Shown one piece after another: positions 7,259 through 13,759 of a stretch of 21,509 nucleotides of DNA. The number at the start of each line of letters is the position of its first letter. The first letter of the stretch is position 1. Origin of the DNA: CAZPGL01 sp964586175. GTDB lineage: Bacteria; Actinomycetota; Acidimicrobiia; Acidimicrobiales; MedAcidi-G1. The stretch covers positions 1-21,509 of the forward strand of contig CAZPGL010000034.1 in assembly GCA_964586175.1 (NCBI GenBank), read 5' to 3'. Under the pieces are notes generated by a model. It had not been told where the DNA came from and ran no database searches. It saw only the letters and a program-made list of their open reading frames with translations. The translations under genes and the position numbers were made by a program.

Positions 7259-8334
7259 CACGCCGGGCCGACAGCGCCCTCGGCCAACTGGCGGGCCCGC
7301 TCATCGGCCAGCAGGGCGTCGACGACCTCGTCGAGGTCGCCGGCGAGAATGCGGTCGAGCCGGTGCACGGTAAGGCCGATGCGGTGGTCGGTGACCCGGT
7401 TCTCCTTGAAGTTGTAGGTGCGGATCTTCTCCGACCGGCCACCCCCACCGACCTGGCCCTTGCGGGCCGCCGAGGCTTCGGCCGCCTGGCGCTCCTGTTC
7501 GACCTGGAGGAGGCGGGACCGCAACACCCGCAGGGCCTTCACCTTGTTCTGGAGCTGGCTCTTCTCGTCCTGCATGGACACCACCAGCCCGGTGGGCCGG
7601 TGGGTGATGCGGACCGCCGAGTCGGTGGTGTTGACCGACTGGCCGCCGGGGCCCGACGCCCGGTACACGTCGATCTGGAGGTCGTTCTCGTCGACCTCGA
7701 CGTCGACGTCGTCGGCTTCGGGCAGCACGCTCACCGTGGCCGACGAGGTGTGGATACGGCCCTGGGATTCGGTCACTGGTACCCGCTGGACCCGGTGCAC
7801 GCCGCCCTCGTGCTTGAGTCGGGCCCAGGCGTCGTCGCCCTTCACCAAGATCATCACCTCGCTGAACCCGCCCATGTCGGAGTCGCGGGCCTCGAGGTTC
7901 TCGACCTTCCAGCCCCGGGCGACGACGAACGCCTGGTACATGTCGTGCAGGTCCCGGGCGAACAGGTTGGCTTCCTCGCCACCTTCGGCGCCCCGGATCT
8001 CGACGATCACGTTGCGTCCGTCGTTGGGGTCACGCGGGAGGAGCAGGGCACGGAATTCGTCTTCGAGGGCGGTGATGGTGGCCTCGAGGTCGGCCACCTC
8101 GGCCCAGAGTTGCTCACGTTCGTCGCCATCGGCCATCTCGACGAGCTCGCGGGCGGCGATCAGATCGTCGTGGGCGGCGCGCAGAGGACGGCCGACGGCC
8201 AGGACCTCCTCGAGTTCCTTGAACCGGCGACCGGCGGCCTGCAACTGTTCGGAATCCCCGATGACCTTGGGGTCGGCCAGTCGCTGCTCGGTGTCCGCCA
8301 TCTCGATCTCGAGGGCGGCGATCTGGTCCAACAT
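7258..8334 (-). CDS. prfA: Peptide chain release factor 1
   Basis: A 358-aa class I release factor that recognises UAA and UAG and triggers peptide release. The stop-codon tripeptide PxT is P186-V-T188 in RVQRVPVTESQGR, which marks RF1; RF2 has SPF. The GGQ catalytic motif is at 230-232 (ASGPGGQSVNTTDSAV). An N-terminal coiled-coil-rich domain occupies about residues 1-100. The open frame extends far upstream to 9261, but that part is a shadow of the neighbouring gene. ATG 8334 gives the standard RF1 length and has a TACCCT hexamer 7 nt upstream. Its methylase gene, prmC, overlaps its stop. Confidence 0.97.
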   Translation of the reverse strand: MLDQIAALEIEMADTEQRLADPKVIGDSEQLQAAGRRFKELEEVLAVGRPLRAAHDDLIAARELVEMADGDEREQLWAEVADLEATITALEDEFRALLLPRDPNDGRNVIVEIRGAEGGEEANLFARDLHDMYQAFVVARGWKVENLEARDSDMGGFSEVMILVKGDDAWARLKHEGGVHRVQRVPVTESQGRIHTSSATVSVLPEADDVDVEVDENDLQIDVYRASGPGGQSVNTTDSAVRITHRPTGLVVSMQDEKSQLQNKVKALRVLRSRLLQVEQERQAAEASAARKGQVGGGGRSEKIRTYNFKENRVTDHRIGLTVHRLDRILAGDLDEVVDALLADERARQLAEGAVGPA

Positions 8335-8341
8335 GCCGGTC

Positions 8342-8347
8342 AGGGTA
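8342..8347 (-). promoter_or_regulatory. Putative leaderless -10 element (TACCCT) for prfA
   Basis: On the minus strand TACCCT is followed by 7 nt and then the prfA ATG at 8334. No Shine-Dalgarno is visible. It lies in the 52-bp gap between the unknown upstream gene and prfA, so prfA-prmC-sua5 may have its own leaderless promoter. Confidence 0.42.
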
Positions 8348-8386
8348 GCGGTGCCCGCACGACCACCCCGGTCCGCCGGTCGGCGC

Positions 8387-9367
8387 TCAGCCCCAGCCGC
8401 CATCCACGCCGACGATGGTGGCCGGCACGGCCAGGCGGGCGACGGCGCGTTCGACGGGGGCCAGCACGTCGCGGGTGGGCACGACGATGACGACCCGTTC
8501 GGGACGGTGGTTGCCCACCAGGTCGGCGACGGCCGGCACCAGTCCGGGATCGACCCCGACGGAGCACACGACGAGCACCGACGCACCGTCGGCGTCCCTG
8601 CCGAGCGCTGGGGCGGGTGCCGGGTCGCGCAGGTTGAGGCGCTCGTCGGCCGGATCGACCGGAACGAGGTCGACCAGCCCGACCGACGACGGGTCGGCCA
8701 CCAGATCCCGCCGCAGCCAGCGTTCACGGGCCAGGGTGGCCAGCGGGTGGGCGCCGGCGCCCGGTCGGCGCTGGGCCCGCACCTGATCGGCGGCGGCGGC
8801 CAGCGCCTCTGCGGGTGGACGGTCGCCGTGCATGACGGCACTGGCCTCACGGTCGAAGCGGCCGACACCGACCTCGATGCCGTCGTCGGTTGCCCGCACG
8901 ACTTCGAGACCCAGTACTTCGCCCCGCCATACCCCGTGTTCGACGATCGGTTCCACCCCGACGCCCCGGCACAGGTCGTCGAAGCCGTCGGGCGCCGGCG
9001 GAGCCTCGGGCGACACGTCGGGCGGAGCCGACTCGACGATCTCGAGGGTGCGGCCGACGACGGCCCGGATGCGCGGTGGGGGTTCGAGAAAGCCGGCCCG
9101 CCGGGCGGCCACCGCTGCGGCATCGGCGTCGTCGAACCAGACATGGAGTTCGGAACAACCGCGGCCGGCGGCGAGCAGGATCCCCCGACCCAACGCGTCA
9201 GCCGGTGACTCGTCGTCGGCGAGGAGCCAGCACCGGTCGCCGTCGACGAGGGCGGCACCACCGGCGGCGATCACCGAGTCCTGGTCGGCGACGTGACCGG
9301 TCGACGCGACCAGCGAGCGCAACTTCGCACCGAGTAGACCGGCGCGGCGTTCTGGATCGAGGCTCAC
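8387..9367 (-). CDS. Conserved-looking hypothetical protein between rpmE and prfA
   Basis: A 326-aa protein that I do not recognise as a named family. The frame is long, uses codons like its neighbours and sits in an operon-like position 37 bp after rpmE, so it is probably real. It starts at GTG 9367. An N-terminal alpha/beta part (about 1-110) contains the segment LHVWFDDADAAAVAARRAGFLE, faintly reminiscent of the end of a GNAT fold. A proline-rich linker follows (about 113-125). A middle part contains GAHPLATLARERWLRRDLV. The C-terminal part (about 260-326) alternates hydrophobic strands (SVLVVCSVGVDPGLVPAVAD, RVVIVVPTRDVLAPVERAVA) and ends VDGGWG. There is no signal peptide or membrane segment. 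A role in translation is suggested only by position. Confidence 0.75.
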   Translation of the reverse strand: MSLDPERRAGLLGAKLRSLVASTGHVADQDSVIAAGGAALVDGDRCWLLADDESPADALGRGILLAAGRGCSELHVWFDDADAAAVAARRAGFLEPPPRIRAVVGRTLEIVESAPPDVSPEAPPAPDGFDDLCRGVGVEPIVEHGVWRGEVLGLEVVRATDDGIEVGVGRFDREASAVMHGDRPPAEALAAAADQVRAQRRPGAGAHPLATLARERWLRRDLVADPSSVGLVDLVPVDPADERLNLRDPAPAPALGRDADGASVLVVCSVGVDPGLVPAVADLVGNHRPERVVIVVPTRDVLAPVERAVARLAVPATIVGVDGGWG

Positions 9368-9404
9368 GTCGAGGGCGGCAGGTCGCCTGCCCGTGGAGGC
9401 GTGA

Positions 9405-9659
9405 TCAGCCCTTGCGGCGGGCGCCGTACCGGCGCTCGAAGCGTTCGACCCGTCCGGCGGTGTCGACGATCTTCATCGTGCCGGTGAAGAACGGGTGGCT
9501 GGCCGACGAGATCTCGACCTTGGCCAGGGGATACTCGACCCCGTCGTCCAGGGTGATGGTGTCCGAGGTGCGGATGGTCGAGCGGATGATGAACTGGGCG
9601 CCCTCGGTGAGGTCCTGGAAGACCACGGGGCGGTAGTTCGGGTGAATGTCGGGCTTCAT
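9405..9659 (-). CDS. rpmE2: 50S ribosomal protein L31, type B (zinc-independent form)
   Basis: An 84-aa L31 of the type B class. It begins MKPDIHPNYRPVVFQDL and contains the diagnostic VEISSASHPFFTGTMKIVDT segment and the C-terminal RVERFERRYGARR. It contains no cysteine at all, so the CxxC zinc-binding motif of type A L31 is absent. Type B proteins are usually the paralogue induced in zinc starvation, but some lineages carry only this form. It sits 71 bp downstream of the rho stop in the standard rho-rpmE-prfA order, where many actinobacteria have type A. No good leaderless -10 or Shine-Dalgarno is seen at the ATG, so it may be read from the rho transcript. Confidence 0.95.
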   Translation of the reverse strand: MKPDIHPNYRPVVFQDLTEGAQFIIRSTIRTSDTITLDDGVEYPLAKVEISSASHPFFTGTMKIVDTAGRVERFERRYGARRKG

Positions 9660-9730
9660 AGCGGGTCCAGTCTGCGGGTTGGACGGGGCGTCGGCAACCC
9701 CGAGTCCGAATCGTCGGCGTGTCGAGTGGC

Positions 9731-11374
9731 TCAGCCGATCGAGGGGCCCTTGGCCACCTCGGTCAGGAACTCGTCGTTGTTGTTGAAGGTCTTGAGCCGG
9801 TCGATCAGCAACTCGAGGCCGGCGGCAGCACCACCCGAGTCGTCGGCCAGGCCGTTGAGCACCCGGCGCAGCTTCCAGACCTGGTTGAGCTGCTTGCGCT
9901 CGAAGAGGAGCTCCTCGTGCCGGGTCGATGAGGCGTTGACGTCGATGGCCGGGTAGACCCGCCGTTCGGCGATGCGCCGGTCGAGGCGCAGCTCCATGTT
10001 GCCGGTGCCCTTGAACTCCTCGAAGATGACCTCGTCCATCTTGGAGCCGGTCTCGACGAGCGCCGTCGCCAGGATGGTCAGCGAACCGCCCTCCTCGACG
10101 TTGCGGGCCGCACCGAAGAAGCGCTTCGGCGGGTAGAGGGCGCCGCTGTCGACACCACCGGACATGATGCGGCCGGTGGCCGGGGCGGCCAGGTTGTAGG
10201 CCCGGGCCAGGCGCGTGATGCCGTCGAGGATGATCACGACGTCCTCGCCGGACTCGACGAGACGCTTGGCCCGCTCGATGGTGAGCTCGGCCACCTGGGT
10301 GTGTTCGTCGCTGGGACGGTCGAACGTCGACGCGGCGACCTCACCGTGCTGGAGCCAGCGTCGCATGTCGGTGACCTCTTCGGGCCGCTCGTCGACGAGC
10401 AGCACGATGAGCTTCACCTCGGGGTTGTTGATCTCGATCGACCGGGCGATCTGCTTCATGATCGTGGTCTTGCCCGCCTTGGGCGGCGACACGATCAGGC
10501 CTCGCTGACCCTTGCCGATCGGTGACAGCAGGTCGACGATGCGGGCCGTCATGTTGGTCGAGTCGCCGTCGACCTCCATGGCCAGCTTCTCGTCGGGGAA
10601 CAGCGGGGTGAGGTCCTCGAACCGGGGACGGCCCTTGGCGGCCTCGGGATCGCCACCGTTGACGGTGTCGATACGCAGCAGGGCCGGGTTCTTCTCGCTG
10701 CGGTTGGCTGGACGCGAGGCACCGGTGACGCGGTCGCCCTTGCGCAGCCCGAACTGGCGGACCTGCTTGACCGACAGGTACGCGTCGGCCTTGGACGGCT
10801 TGAACCCGTTGGTGCGCAGGAAGCCGTAGCCCTCGTCGCGCAGGTCGACGTGGCCGTCGACCTGCACCGGCTCGCCGTCCCATGGCTCCTCGGGGCCCTG
10901 GTCCCGATCGCGGCCCCGGCGGCGACGCCGGCGATTCCCCGGGTCGGCCGAGTCCTGCTGCCGGTTGCGCTGACCCTGGCCGCCCTGGTTGCGCTGACCC
11001 TGGCCGCCCTGGTTCTGGTTTCGTGAGCGGCCGCCGTCCTGGCCGCCGCTCTTGTCCTCGGTCGTGGCCTGGTCGTCGGCTTCGGCCTTCTCGTCGGTCG
11101 AGTCGGTGGCCGTTTCCTCGGCGATCTCGGTCTCCCAGGCGGCCGGCGGTTCGTCGGCCTGCTCAGGCTCCGATACCGATTCGGGTTCCTCGCCCTTGGG
11201 CGCGGCGGCGCCGTTGGCCGACGAGCCTCCGCCCGTCAGATCCAGGATGAGATCGACGATCTCGGCCTTGCGCGCCCGCGAGCCGGGCTTGCCGCCCAGC
11301 GCCGTGGCGATCGTCGTGAGTTCGTCGCGATCCTTGCCCTCGAGGGCATCGCGTTCGAGTTGGGTGGAGTCCAT
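9731..11374 (-). CDS. rho: Transcription termination factor Rho with actinobacterial N-terminal insert
   Basis: A 547-aa hexameric RNA helicase that terminates transcription. An N-terminal Rho_N/SAP-like helical domain occupies about 5-47. A low-complexity hydrophilic insert follows (about 48-165), acidic at first and then Gly/Gln/Asn/Arg-rich with RRRRRRGRDRD, as is typical of high-GC Gram-positive Rho. The RNA-binding OB fold has VDLRDEGYGFLRTNG at 176-190. The ATPase core has the Walker A SPPKAGKT (296-303), the Walker B IILD ending at D384 and the secondary RNA-binding Q/R region GGVDSGALYPPKRFFGAARN (406-425). The ATG at 11374 gives a complete N-terminal domain. It lies between the ars cassette and rpmE2, preceded by a long leader. 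Confidence 0.97.
   Translation of the reverse strand: MDSTQLERDALEGKDRDELTTIATALGGKPGSRARKAEIVDLILDLTGGGSSANGAAAPKGEEPESVSEPEQADEPPAAWETEIAEETATDSTDEKAEADDQATTEDKSGGQDGGRSRNQNQGGQGQRNQGGQGQRNRQQDSADPGNRRRRRRGRDRDQGPEEPWDGEPVQVDGHVDLRDEGYGFLRTNGFKPSKADAYLSVKQVRQFGLRKGDRVTGASRPANRSEKNPALLRIDTVNGGDPEAAKGRPRFEDLTPLFPDEKLAMEVDGDSTNMTARIVDLLSPIGKGQRGLIVSPPKAGKTTIMKQIARSIEINNPEVKLIVLLVDERPEEVTDMRRWLQHGEVAASTFDRPSDEHTQVAELTIERAKRLVESGEDVVIILDGITRLARAYNLAAPATGRIMSGGVDSGALYPPKRFFGAARNVEEGGSLTILATALVETGSKMDEVIFEEFKGTGNMELRLDRRIAERRVYPAIDVNASSTRHEELLFERKQLNQVWKLRRVLNGLADDSGGAAAGLELLIDRLKTFNNNDEFLTEVAKGPSIG
10963..11014 (-). repeat. 24-bp tandem repeat inside rho encoding RNQGGQGQ units
   Basis: Two exact 24-bp copies (10963-10986 and 10987-11010) plus 4 bases of a third lie in the part of rho encoding the disordered linker. 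Each copy is in frame and adds eight residues of the Asn-Gln-Gly-Gly-Gln-Gly-Gln-Arg type. The unit could expand or contract by slippage without disturbing the Rho core. Confidence 0.8.
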
Positions 11375-11628
11375 GCTCAGACACCTGCTCTTCTCAACCG
11401 TCCCCGGGGGGCGGTGTGTGGTTGCTCGGCCGGCGGATCGCCGGATGAAGTTGACGTGATCCGAAGGGATCGGCGTCGGGGCGGATGCTGGATCTCCCCT
11501 CAGCGGGCGACGCTCGTTCGCGTCACGCCTGTGAGGGAGGAATCCTTCGACGCCGCGGGCAGTCCTGACGAAACTTCCGGAACCTCGGAGGCTTCACGAA
11601 TTGACTGCCCCCGCCCGGCGACACCATC

Positions 11629-11658
11629 ACTGTACCGAACCGCCGCCCGTGGCCACAA
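11629..11658 (-). promoter_or_regulatory. Candidate sigma70-like promoter for rho
   Basis: The minus strand shows TTGTGG, an 18-bp spacer, then TACAGT. Half of the -35 hexamer and most of the -10 hexamer match consensus. The predicted transcription start is near 11622, about 250 nt before the rho ATG. Confidence 0.3.
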
Positions 11659-11672
11659 CCACCCCGGATCAC

Positions 11673-11705
11673 GTCACCCCAAAGTGACAATGGGGACTGT
11701 CCCCC
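11673..11705. terminator. Overlapping inverted repeats just past the MFS stop
   Basis: Starting 5 nt past the MFS stop is GGGGACTGTCCCC (11692-11704), a 6-bp-arm palindrome around one base. Next to it GTCAC (11673-11677) pairs with GTGAC (11684-11688), and CCCCA (11677-11681) can pair with TGGGG (11691-11695), so alternative hairpins compete. This could end MFS transcription or be a REP-like mobile palindrome. No T tract follows. Confidence 0.4.
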
Positions 11706-11708
11706 ACG

Positions 11709-12914
11709 TCATGTCAGAACTGGGGGGCGGCGGTCGACGCGGGTCAGGATCGCCGCGAGGGTCAACAGGACCACGGCCACCGCCACCAAGGGTCGCCATG
11801 AACCGGTCGTGTCGTGGATGATCCCGCCGATCAGCGGCCCCAGGCCACCCGCCAAGCCGGTGGCCAGACCCTGCAGGCCCATCAGCAGCCCCAGATCACG
11901 GGCGTCGAACCGGGTCCGGGCGTAGATGGCCTGCAACGGGCTGGACGCGCCGAGCGCCGCTCCGCCGACGATGGCGAAACCCACGCCGGCGGGCACCGTG
12001 CCGACCAGCAGGAATCCGACACCCACCGCGCTGACCGCGTAGGTGATCCGGAGCAGACGACCCGAACCGACCCGCTCCACCAGCCCGATGAGGCCGACCC
12101 GGCCGATGAGCTGGCCGACACCCCGTAACCCGCCGATGACCGACGCGGCGGCCAGGCTGATGCCGGCACCGGTCAGGATCGGCACCTGATAGGCGATGAC
12201 CCCGATGTAGGCCAGCCACACCAGCACCATGACGGTGAGCATCCGGCGGATGTCCGGATTCGACCAGGCGCCCCGCACCGCCTCGAGGGGTCGGGCCGAA
12301 GGTGCGCCCCCGCCATCCTCACCGCCGGCCGTCGATCCCGCCCGGCCCATCGACGCGGCGGCCAGCGCTCCGACCACGACGAGGACGGCCAACACCCTGC
12401 CCGCGGTCCGCCACCCGTGCGACTCGACCAGCCAGGCGGACAGCGGCAGATAGATGACGCTGCAGAATGCGCCGTACATGGTGAGGGCGGCGATGGCCTT
12501 GTCGGGCCGGGAAGCCCGGATTCTCCCGGCGGCGGCCGTGGTGAGCTGGTAGAAGCCGGTGGCGCCGATGGTCCCGGCGGCCAGTGCGTACTGGACACCG
12601 AACACCCAGAGGTCGTCGGCGGACATCGACGCGAACATGGCGCCCCCACCGACCACCGCCTGCAGGGTGAACGGGGCCACACAGCCGAAGCGGTCGAGCA
12701 GACGGCCGCCGGCCAGGGCCCCCACCCCGGCGAGGAGATGCCCGGCGCCGTAGACGATGCCCAGCGACGTGGTACTCCACCCCAGCTCGTCGTGGATCGG
12801 CCCGATGAGCACACCGAAGGCGTACACCCACGAGCCATAGGCGGTGATGGTGACGAGGCCGAGCACGGCCACCCCGAGATGGGGATGCCGGTGCCCGGCC
12901 GGCGTACCCGACAC
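11709..12914 (-). CDS. MFS transporter in an arsenic-type cassette
   Basis: A 401-aa major facilitator superfamily permease with about twelve hydrophobic segments and a hydrophilic central loop (about 197-218, AGSTAGGEDGGGAPSARP) dividing the two six-helix halves. The loop after the second helix contains GGRLLDRFG, the MFS A-like motif. The overall look (WSTTSLGIVYGAGHLLAGVGALAGG) resembles monocarboxylate/oxalate-type MFS proteins. The GTG start is 2 nt after the arsR stop, so the two are co-transcribed and the transporter should be induced by the ArsR ligand. Efflux of arsenite or of an organoarsenical is the natural guess, but no substrate determinant is visible. It is not ArsB or Acr3. 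Confidence 0.88.
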   Translation of the reverse strand: MSGTPAGHRHPHLGVAVLGLVTITAYGSWVYAFGVLIGPIHDELGWSTTSLGIVYGAGHLLAGVGALAGGRLLDRFGCVAPFTLQAVVGGGAMFASMSADDLWVFGVQYALAAGTIGATGFYQLTTAAAGRIRASRPDKAIAALTMYGAFCSVIYLPLSAWLVESHGWRTAGRVLAVLVVVGALAAASMGRAGSTAGGEDGGGAPSARPLEAVRGAWSNPDIRRMLTVMVLVWLAYIGVIAYQVPILTGAGISLAAASVIGGLRGVGQLIGRVGLIGLVERVGSGRLLRITYAVSAVGVGFLLVGTVPAGVGFAIVGGAALGASSPLQAIYARTRFDARDLGLLMGLQGLATGLAGGLGPLIGGIIHDTTGSWRPLVAVAVVLLTLAAILTRVDRRPPVLT

Positions 12915-12916
12915 GG

Positions 12917-13234
12917 TCAGCAGTCGAGGAGCGCCGCGGCGTCGGCCAGCGCCTCGGGCCGGGCCGAGTACCAGATCCAGCGGCCCCGTCGCTCACGATC
13001 GACGAGGCCGGCCTCGTGGAGGGCCTTGAGATGGTGGCTGACCGTGGGCTGGGAACGGTCGAGAGCCGGAACCAGGTCACAACCACAGGCCCCCTCGGGC
13101 CGGCTGGCGATGAGGCTGAACAACCGCAACCGGATCGGATCGGCCAACACGGCGAACACCGCGGCCAGGCGGTCGGCGGTGGCGGTAGCCAGCGGGGCCG
13201 CGGTGACCGGTGGGCAACAGGTGGCGATGTCCAT
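12917..13234 (-). CDS. arsR: ArsR/SmtB-family metalloregulatory repressor
   Basis: A 105-aa winged-helix repressor. The HTH core is VFAVLADPIRLRLFSLIA (26-43) and RSQPTVSHHLKALHEAGLV (60-78), followed by the wing RRGRWIWYSA. Cysteines at C6-C7 (ATCCPPV), C50 and C52 (ACGCDLV) and C105 suggest a trivalent arsenic site. An N-terminal Cys pair combined with one further Cys resembles the Corynebacterium ArsR arrangement, while CxC before DL resembles the classic ArsR site. It should repress its own operon (arsR-MFS) and the divergent cadI-like gene until arsenite or a related thiophile binds. ATG 13234 is only 8 nt from a TATGAT hexamer and has no Shine-Dalgarno, so the mRNA is probably leaderless. 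Confidence 0.93.
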   Translation of the reverse strand: MDIATCCPPVTAAPLATATADRLAAVFAVLADPIRLRLFSLIASRPEGACGCDLVPALDRSQPTVSHHLKALHEAGLVDRERRGRWIWYSARPEALADAAALLDC

Positions 13235-13237
13235 GGG

Positions 13238-13266
13238 TTGCCATCATATCGACATTGTTCTATATT
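13238..13266 (+). promoter_or_regulatory. Promoter of the cadI/arsI-like gene
   Basis: TTGCCA (13238-13243), a 17-bp spacer and TATATT (13261-13266), each differing from consensus at one base. The predicted start near 13273 gives a leader of about 33 nt carrying AGGAG. This is the best-formed promoter in the window. Confidence 0.7.
13243..13248 (-). promoter_or_regulatory. -10 element (TATGAT) of the arsR-MFS operon
   Basis: On the minus strand TATGAT (one mismatch to TATAAT) lies 8 nt upstream of the arsR ATG at 13234, consistent with a leaderless transcript. It overlaps the left half of the inverted repeat and the -35 region of the opposite promoter. Confidence 0.55.
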
Positions 13267-13281
13267 TACCAGCATCGATAT
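13246..13281. promoter_or_regulatory. Candidate ArsR operator: inverted repeat ATATCGA-N22-TCGATAT
   Basis: ATATCGA (13246-13252) and TCGATAT (13275-13281) form a perfect 7-bp inverted repeat in the only markedly AT-rich stretch of the window. The left arm overlaps the arsR -10 and the right arm covers the predicted cadI transcription start, so one repressor complex could shut both divergent promoters. ArsR assignment is inferred from position. Confidence 0.5.
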
Positions 13282-13293
13282 ATTCCACCTTCC

Positions 13294-13298
13294 AGGAG
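13294..13298 (+). promoter_or_regulatory. Ribosome binding site AGGAG of the cadI/arsI-like gene
   Basis: AGGAG lies 7 nt before ATG 13306. It decides the start against the longer open frame that begins at 13210, most of which lies upstream of or across the promoter. Confidence 0.8.
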
Positions 13299-13305
13299 CC
13301 CGCCC

Positions 13306-13746
13306 ATGAGCCGCTTGCAGCTCGCCATCGACGTCAGCGACCTCGACGAAGCCGTCGACTTCTACACCCGTCTCTTCGCCACCGGGCCGACCAAGATCAA
13401 GCCCGGCTACGCCAACTTCGCCATCGCCGACCCCCCGCTCAAACTGGTGCTGTTCGAAAACGGGGCCGGCGGCACCATCAACCACCTCGGCGTCGAGGTC
13501 GAGACCCAACCCGAGGTGGTGGCCGCCGAGGCCCGCCTCGCCGACTCGGACCTCGACACCACGGGCATCGAGGACACCATCTGCTGCTTCGCCGAGAAAA
13601 CCGAGACCTGGATCGACGGCCCCGACGGCGTGCGCTGGGAGTGGTACGTCAAGACCGGCGACACCGACCAACTCGAAAACACGGTGGTCCAGGTGGTCAG
13701 CGGCCCCGGCAGCGGCCGCGACGCCCAGCCGAACTGCTGCGCCTGA
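13306..13746 (+). CDS. arsI: ArsI/CadI-family VOC protein (C-As lyase homologue)
   Basis: A 146-aa vicinal-oxygen-chelate (glyoxalase-fold) protein very like mycobacterial CadI and actinobacterial ArsI; the segment GYANFAIADPPLKLVL is characteristic. ArsI cleaves the C-As bond of trivalent organoarsenicals such as methylarsenite using Fe(II) and oxygen. Expected functional residues are present: metal ligands Q5 (SRLQLAIDV), H60 (INHLGVEV) and E112 (RWEWYV), and the vicinal substrate-binding pair C93-C94 (DTICCFAEK). A second pair, C144-C145, sits at the C-terminus (PNCCA), as cysteines do in CadI tails. The gene diverges from arsR-MFS and is the only plus-strand gene between 2316 and 20607. 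Demethylase function versus metal-induced binding protein cannot be settled by sequence. Confidence 0.92.
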   Translation: MSRLQLAIDVSDLDEAVDFYTRLFATGPTKIKPGYANFAIADPPLKLVLFENGAGGTINHLGVEVETQPEVVAAEARLADSDLDTTGIEDTICCFAEKTETWIDGPDGVRWEWYVKTGDTDQLENTVVQVVSGPGSGRDAQPNCCA

Positions 13747-13759
13747 CCCCCGGTCTCGA

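Larger units (their letters stand above)
11375..11708. other. 334-bp non-coding region: rho leader and 3' end of the MFS transcript
   Basis: No convincing gene is found here on either strand. Next to the MFS stop is a cluster of inverted repeats (11673-11705, listed separately). A possible rho promoter on the minus strand is TTGTGG (11658-11653), an 18-bp spacer and TACAGT (11634-11629); this would give a leader of about 250 nt. Just upstream of the rho ATG there is only weak Shine-Dalgarno-like sequence (GAGCAGG, about 14 nt before). The long leader could host Rho autoregulation, but no specific structure is demonstrated. Confidence 0.55.

Noticed and set aside
7258..9261. A 667-codon frame suggesting a fused N-terminal domain on release factor 1
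   Set aside because: The extra part is the wrong frame of the unknown 326-aa gene, and MLDQIAALEIEM at 8334 gives standard RF1 length.
13210..13746. A longer start at 13210 for the arsI/cadI-like gene
   Set aside because: It would place the promoter and AGGAG inside the coding region; ATG 13306 has a well-spaced RBS and the canonical MSRLQLAIDV start.
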